Shown here piece by piece: positions 6,793 through 9,610 of a stretch of DNA of 9,610 bases; positions within the stretch are counted from its first letter, which is position 1; each line of letters begins with the position of its first letter. The position numbers were made by a program, and so were the translations under genes. The notes under the pieces are model-generated. The model was not told the DNA's origin and ran no database searches. It worked only from the letters and a program-made list of their open reading frames with translations. Where the stretch lies: NCBI GenBank assembly GCA_019409045.1, contig DXVG01000046.1, positions 1-9,610 of the forward strand. The letters run 5' to 3'. The stretch is from Clostridiales bacterium. GTDB taxonomy: Bacteria > Bacillota > Clostridia > Christensenellales > Aristaeellaceae.

Positions 6793-7728
6793 TCATACCA
6801 CCTTTATACACACCTGCGGGCACACGCCCGCGCAATAGCCGCACAAAACGCACTTTTCCATGTCCACCTGCGCGCGAGCGTCCACCAGGCGCAGCGCGCC
6901 CTGGCCGCAGCGCGCGACGCACCGGCCGCAGCCCTCGCACCAGTCGTGCACCATCAGGCGGCGCTCGCGCCGGGAGAGAGGCTCCATCAGGCGCATGTCG
7001 CCCTCGAAGGCGCGCACGTTGGCCTCGATCTCCGCGAAGGACTGCATGCCCACGGCCACCGCGTCGACCCACGGCCGGGAGAGGATGTAGGAAAGCGCCG
7101 CCTGCGAGGAGCCGATCAGGTGCCCGCCGCCCAGCGCCTTCATGGCGAGTATGCCCGCGCCCTGGCGATGCGCGCTTTCCACAGCGCCCTCCATCTGCGC
7201 AAGCGTGCCGCCCTGTATGCCCACGCCCGCGGCGTTGATCAGCGGATGGATGACCTCGATCTGGGGAAAGCGCCAGGCCGCCTTGACCGCCGCGACGTGG
7301 TGTGTGCTCATGCCCACCGCGCCGATGCGGCCGAGCCGCTTCTGCCGGCTCAGATACTCCAGCGCCTCCATGTGGCCCCGCAGCGTGTACAGGGATTCCT
7401 GCTCGTGCAGCATGAACAGGTCCACATATTCGCGCCCCAGCCCTCGAAACGCGCGCTCGAGCGCCTCCGAGGCGGTCTTTTCGTCGTAGCAGTAGGCCTT
7501 CGTGCTGACGACATAATCCGGCGCTTCCCGCAAGGCGCGCCGGATGTGGGGGTAGGTGCCGTACAGGTCGGCCGTGTCCAGAAAGCGGACGCCCAGCTCA
7601 TAGGCGTAGACAAGCAGTTCCGCCCCCTGCTCCACGGACATATCCGTCTGCAGCGGCGACATGGTAAGGGTGCCGAAGCACAGCCTCGAGACCTCAAGGC
7701 CGCAGGCGCCCAGCCGAACGGTCTGCAT
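6793..7728 (-). CDS. Aldo/keto reductase with C-terminal two-cluster ferredoxin domain
   Basis: The first 245 residues form an aldo/keto reductase barrel (LGACGLEVSRLCFGT near the N terminus) with the usual catalytic tetrad visible: Asp51 and Tyr56 (FLDTADLYGT), Lys77 (VSTKAY) and His108 (FMLHEQ). VGMSTHH (138-144) and AVAVGMQS (223-230) are further family landmarks. Residues 262-311 are a bacterial-type ferredoxin domain with eight spaced cysteines: C264, C267, C270, C274 and C293, C296, C299, C303, enough for two [4Fe-4S] clusters. The first set lacks the usual Pro after its fourth Cys. This architecture is common in anaerobes; substrates are mostly unknown and it may couple NAD(P)H or ferredoxin electrons to carbonyl or other reduction. 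It starts 3 nt after the ireB stop with a poor ribosome site (GAGG 1 nt before ATG), so it probably depends on coupling to ireB. It interrupts the conserved ireB-ruvX pair. Confidence 0.92.
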   Translation of the reverse strand: MQTVRLGACGLEVSRLCFGTLTMSPLQTDMSVEQGAELLVYAYELGVRFLDTADLYGTYPHIRRALREAPDYVVSTKAYCYDEKTASEALERAFRGLGREYVDLFMLHEQESLYTLRGHMEALEYLSRQKRLGRIGAVGMSTHHVAAVKAAWRFPQIEVIHPLINAAGVGIQGGTLAQMEGAVESAHRQGAGILAMKALGGGHLIGSSQAALSYILSRPWVDAVAVGMQSFAEIEANVRAFEGDMRLMEPLSRRERRLMVHDWCEGCGRCVARCGQGALRLVDARAQVDMEKCVLCGYCAGVCPQVCIKVV

Positions 7729-7731
7729 GCC

Positions 7732-7995
7732 TCAACGCTCGTGCTCGTTGATATAGAAGCGCACGAATTCCTCGAGAATCTCGTCCCGCTCGAGGCGTCG
7801 GATCAGAGACCGCGCGTTGTTGTAGCTGGTGATATAGGTGGGGTCGCCGGAGATGATATAGCCCACCATCTGCATGATCGGGTCATGCCCCTTTGCCTTG
7901 AGCGCCTGATAGACGACATGGATGATGTCAGCTGCCGACTCCGGAGCTCCGGATGAGAAGTTGAAGTGCCGCGTCTCACCCATCTTGTTGTTCAT
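7732..7995 (-). CDS. ireB: IreB family regulatory phosphoprotein (YrzL, UPF0297/DUF965)
   Basis: The 87-residue protein matches the whole family: ADIIHVVYQALKAKGHDPI (22-40), QMVGYIISGDPTYIT (42-56), NNARSLIRRLERDEILEEF (59-77). In Enterococcus faecalis IreB is a small cytosolic substrate of the PASTA-type Ser/Thr kinase IreK and dampens intrinsic cephalosporin resistance; phosphorylation is on two N-terminal threonines (Thr4, Thr7). Here the N terminus is MNNKMGETRHFNF and only one Thr (Thr8) is available, with Ser14 and Ser15 after it. The ATG has AAGGCGGTG, one mismatch from consensus, at good spacing. ireB heads the operon under its own promoter, followed after 3 nt by the reductase. A kinase/phosphatase pair is not in the window. 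Confidence 0.93.
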   Translation of the reverse strand: MNNKMGETRHFNFSSGAPESAADIIHVVYQALKAKGHDPIMQMVGYIISGDPTYITSYNNARSLIRRLERDEILEEFVRFYINEHER

Positions 7996-8025
7996 AGCGC
8001 ACCGCCTTTCCCAGCAGGCCGATCT

Positions 8026-8047
8026 TCTGTGCGATTTCGACCACAGA
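8026..8047 (-). promoter_or_regulatory. Stem-loop at the predicted 5' end of the ireB operon mRNA
   Basis: TCTGTG (8047-8042 on the minus strand) is perfectly complementary to CACAGA (8031-8026), with a 10-nt loop. It would begin within one or two bases of the predicted transcription start, where hairpins often protect mRNA. In a read-through transcript from the AI-2E gene the same CACAG could instead pair with CTGTGC (8066-8061). The pairing is visible; the role is inference. Confidence 0.35.
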
Positions 8048-8054
8048 TATAATC

Positions 8055-8083
8055 ATTATAGCACAGCTTTGCCAGGAATTCAA
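8055..8083 (-). promoter_or_regulatory. Promoter of the ireB-AKR-ruvX-licD-ispD-like operon
   Basis: On the minus strand TTGAAT (8083-8078) and a perfect TATAAT (8060-8055) are 17 bp apart, with TGC directly before TATAAT giving an extended -10. The -35 overlaps the stop codon of the AI-2E gene. The predicted start near 8048 gives a leader of about 52 nt. The -10 forms half of the palindrome TATAAT-C-ATTATA (8048-8060) and is flanked by CACAG repeats (8042-8046, 8062-8066), a possible operator. Confidence 0.82.
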
Positions 8084-9111
8084 TTCTTTTCGTCGCGCTG
8101 AACAAAAACTCTAACGCATGTTCGAATGGCCATCATGACCGGCAGCGCCAGCAGCATGCCGGCGATGCCCATCGCGCAGCCGCCCGCGAACACCGCCACG
8201 AGCACCGCGGCCGGGCTCAGCCCTGTGAGCGAGCCCATCACGCGCGGGGAGATGAGCATGCCGTCGAGCTGCTGGACGACGACGAGCACGCAGGCGGCGA
8301 ACACCGCCGTCTGCCAGCCCGAGCTGAGCGCGGAGAGGAGCGCGGGGATGGCGCCCAGCACGGGGCCGAAGTAGGGGATCAGGTTAAACAGAGCGATCAG
8401 AACGCCCAGCACCAGCGCCGAGCGCACGCCCGCCATCCACAGGCCGAGCGCACTGAGCGCGCCCACGGCGAGGGATATGGTGGCCTGCCCGCGCAGATAC
8501 AGCCGCACATCGCGCTGCACCGCTGCGCCCATGCGCACCGCCACGCCGCGAAAGCGCGCGGGCACCAGAAGCTCCAGCCGCAGAAGCAGCCGCCTGCGGT
8601 CGATGAGCAGAAAGACGCTGAGCACCGCCGCCATGGACAGCTGCGAGACGGCGCCCGCCACGCCGCTTGCGAAGCTGACCGTTCCGGCGGCAAAGCGCAT
8701 CAGCCCCTCGCCCGCGCCGGACAGGTCGAGGCTCGGCAGCGCGATCTCGCCCAGTCCGACCTTGCGCGTCCAGGCGCTCAGGCGGTCGGTCAGCGCGCGC
8801 ACGGCCTCCAGCGCCGCGGGGAGAGCGCGCACAAGCTCGGTCGCCTGCGCGATCAGCGACGGTATCAGCAGGTACAAAAGCGCCGCGAGCGCGACAAGCG
8901 TCACAAGCAGGCTCGCCACGGCCGCCGCGCCCGGGCGCATCATCCGCTCAAAGCGCCGGCAGACGGGCGAAAGCACAAACGCCAGCGCCGCCGCGCCCGC
9001 CGTCAGCCCCAGCGCGGGCGCGAGCACGGGCCACGCCAGCGCGCAAAGCGCCGCGCCCGCCGCGAGGGCGAGCACGGCCTTGCGGCCCGCGGGCCGCGCG
9101 CGTTGGTCCAT
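8080..9111 (-). CDS. AI-2E family transporter-like membrane protein (YrrI/YtvI type)
   Basis: The 343-residue polytopic membrane protein belongs to the AI-2E/UPF0118 family of putative exporters, named after the E. coli autoinducer-2 exporter but with diverse or unknown substrates, including ion antiport in some members. It shows about seven to eight hydrophobic stretches (about 12-48 as two, 62-87, 142-172, 210-245 as two, 268-284, 299-333 as two), a soluble segment at about 88-140, and the family signatures NLIPYFGPVLGAIPA (243-257) and QQLDGMLISPRVMG (280-293). The ATG at 9111 shares one base with the upstream TGA (TGATG). A GTG at 9114 would overlap as GTGA and add one residue. The ribosome site is weak, so translation is likely coupled to the small upstream gene. 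In many Firmicutes this family member lies next to a PRC-barrel gene and alaS-ireB; the PRC-barrel and ireB neighbours are present here, alaS is not. Confidence 0.88.
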   Translation of the reverse strand: MDQRARPAGRKAVLALAAGAALCALAWPVLAPALGLTAGAAALAFVLSPVCRRFERMMRPGAAAVASLLVTLVALAALLYLLIPSLIAQATELVRALPAALEAVRALTDRLSAWTRKVGLGEIALPSLDLSGAGEGLMRFAAGTVSFASGVAGAVSQLSMAAVLSVFLLIDRRRLLLRLELLVPARFRGVAVRMGAAVQRDVRLYLRGQATISLAVGALSALGLWMAGVRSALVLGVLIALFNLIPYFGPVLGAIPALLSALSSGWQTAVFAACVLVVVQQLDGMLISPRVMGSLTGLSPAAVLVAVFAGGCAMGIAGMLLALPVMMAIRTCVRVFVQRDEKN

Positions 9112-9278
9112 CACCGTCCGAACATCTCTCCGGCCTTGCGGGCGACTTTATCGCCCATGCGCTGCGCCTGCATGCACCACTTGCGCTCCGTCCGCCAGTT
9201 CATCACGCCGTACAGCGTCGCCGCCGCGCCGCCTAGCAGCGCCCCGGCGACCATTCCCTTGATCGTTCCGCTCTTCAT
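9111..9278 (-). CDS. Small glycine-zipper membrane protein (YtxH-like), function unknown
   Basis: The 55-residue protein starts MKSGTIKG, with GGAGGAGG well placed upstream (about 6-8 nt before the ATG). Residues 8-26 are hydrophobic and Gly4, Gly8, Gly12 and Gly16 sit at four-residue intervals, a glycine-zipper pattern that favours helix packing in membranes. The remaining tail (NWRTERKWCMQAQRMGDKV) is basic with one Cys. The layout recalls YtxH-like or other one-helix envelope proteins, but no family can be claimed firmly. It sits between the PRC-barrel and AI-2E genes, sharing one base of its stop with the AI-2E start. The clear ribosome site and tight spacing argue that it is real. Confidence 0.7.
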   Translation of the reverse strand: MKSGTIKGMVAGALLGGAAATLYGVMNWRTERKWCMQAQRMGDKVARKAGEMFGR

Positions 9279-9610
9279 CGTGCTCCTCCTCCCTTGCCTG
9301 CAAGTCCGCGACCACTTCCTCGCCGTCGGCGGTGGCCGCAAAGTGCCGGATGCTCAACCGTCCGCGCACCAGGTCGTCCCAGTAGCCGGTGCAGACGCGC
9401 AGGCTCGTCACCTGAAAGCTCACGCAGTCCACCGTCGCGCCCACCACGGCGCCCAGGCGCGCGCCGTCGGTGGTGACCACGCGGCGAAACAGGGGCGGCT
9501 CGCACATCCTGCGGCGCGAACCGGGGCCGTCCACCGTCACGGACACCTCGCCCAACAGCTGTATGGACTCGGAGGGCACGAATCGCGCGCCCCAGAGCCC
9601 GGCGTCCACC
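9148..9610 (-). CDS. PRC-barrel domain protein, C-terminal part
   Basis: The gene enters from the right edge, so its start is missing. The visible part holds the end of one PRC-barrel unit (RFVPSESIQLLGEVSVTVDG) and most of a second (RRVVTTDGARLGAVVGATVD, then YWDDLVRGR and EEVVADLQ). PRC-barrel modules are small beta-barrels found in photosystem assembly proteins, RimM and many uncharacterised Firmicute proteins; the job here is unknown. Neighbours (small membrane protein, AI-2E protein) match a common clostridial cluster. Oddity: family-like sequence ends about 9300, but this frame stays open to 9148, running 131 nt inside the next gene with an Arg/Gly/Ala-rich tail. Another frame of the same strand stops at 9275, giving a neat ATGA with the next start. 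The true C terminus is therefore uncertain; a frameshift or a long overlap are both possible. Confidence 0.7.
   Translation of the reverse strand, partial: VDAGLWGARFVPSESIQLLGEVSVTVDGPGSRRRMCEPPLFRRVVTTDGARLGAVVGATVDCVSFQVTSLRVCTGYWDDLVRGRLSIRHFAATADGEEVVADLQAREEEHDEERNDQGNGRRGAARRRGGDAVRRDELADGAQVVHAGAAHGR

Noticed and set aside
5240..6838. 532-codon plus-strand open frame
   Set aside because: It is antisense to licD and ruvX, without ribosome site, promoter or domain.
6797..7072. N-terminal extension of ruvX to an in-frame start at 7072
   Set aside because: It lies inside the reductase gene and reads Arg/Gly-rich sequence; the family start is MRVLCLD at 6790.
6946..7956. 336-codon plus-strand open frame
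   Set aside because: It is antisense to the reductase and ireB genes, with no family signature.
8048..8053. Plus-strand TATAAT as a promoter opposing the ireB promoter
   Set aside because: No convincing -35 lies 16-18 bp upstream (TTCTGT at best) and the transcript would be antisense to the AI-2E gene; better read as half of a palindrome.
8026..8066. CTGTGC/GCACAG pairing as a terminator for the AI-2E gene
   Set aside because: There is no U-run after it and the loop is 28 nt; read-through into ireB remains possible.
1..9610. CRISPR arrays, tRNA or rRNA genes, insertion sequences, attachment sites
   Set aside because: No regular repeats, cloverleaf, terminal inverted repeats or transposase-like sequence were seen on either strand.

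Overview
The window is G+C-rich (about two thirds by eye), with dense genes, strong AGGAGG-type ribosome binding sites and ATGA stop/start overlaps. The gene content is typical of Firmicutes: GerM, RqcH, IreB (YrzL), RuvX-DUF1292 and an AI-2E/PRC-barrel pair. The best guess is a high-G+C, spore-forming-type member of the Clostridia (gut Christensenellales-like lineages would fit). I cannot name a species. No mobile element, CRISPR array, rRNA or tRNA is visible. All genes except rqcH lie on the minus strand.

Reading the minus strand from the right edge, the first block is the end of a PRC-barrel protein (off the right edge), a 55-aa glycine-zipper membrane protein and an AI-2E-family membrane protein. 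A clear promoter (TTGAAT-17-TATAAT with extended -10, 8055-8083) then opens a compact five-gene operon: ireB, a ferredoxin-fused aldo/keto reductase, a ruvX-DUF1292 fusion, a LicD-family transferase and an IspD/TarI-like cytidylyltransferase. It closes with a hairpin plus U-run at 4508-4551. The core ireB-ruvX-DUF1292 order is the Bacillus yrzL-yrrK-yrzB order. The reductase insertion and the licD/ispD-like tail are accessory, and alaS, which usually precedes ireB, is absent here.

Next is rqcH (plus strand, 2787-4496), encoding the ribosome quality control factor that adds C-terminal alanine tails. It is divergent from a second minus-strand operon: gerM, an RNase PH-RdgB fusion, and a YfcE/YsnB-type metallophosphoesterase cut by the left edge. 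This is the Bacillus gerM-rph-rdgB-ysnB order with two genes fused. The rqcH and gerM promoters are back to back and share a palindromic -35 region, TTGCGCAA, with a 17-bp spacer on each side.

Themes: RNA and nucleotide-pool housekeeping on the left (RNase PH, RdgB), nascent-chain quality control in the centre (RqcH), and a right-hand operon that mixes a PASTA-kinase substrate (IreB), replication/repair or rRNA processing (RuvX), a redox enzyme and probable cell-surface phospho-decoration (LicD plus CDP-alditol synthesis). The last combination is the most unusual part of the window, and any functional link inside it is inference.
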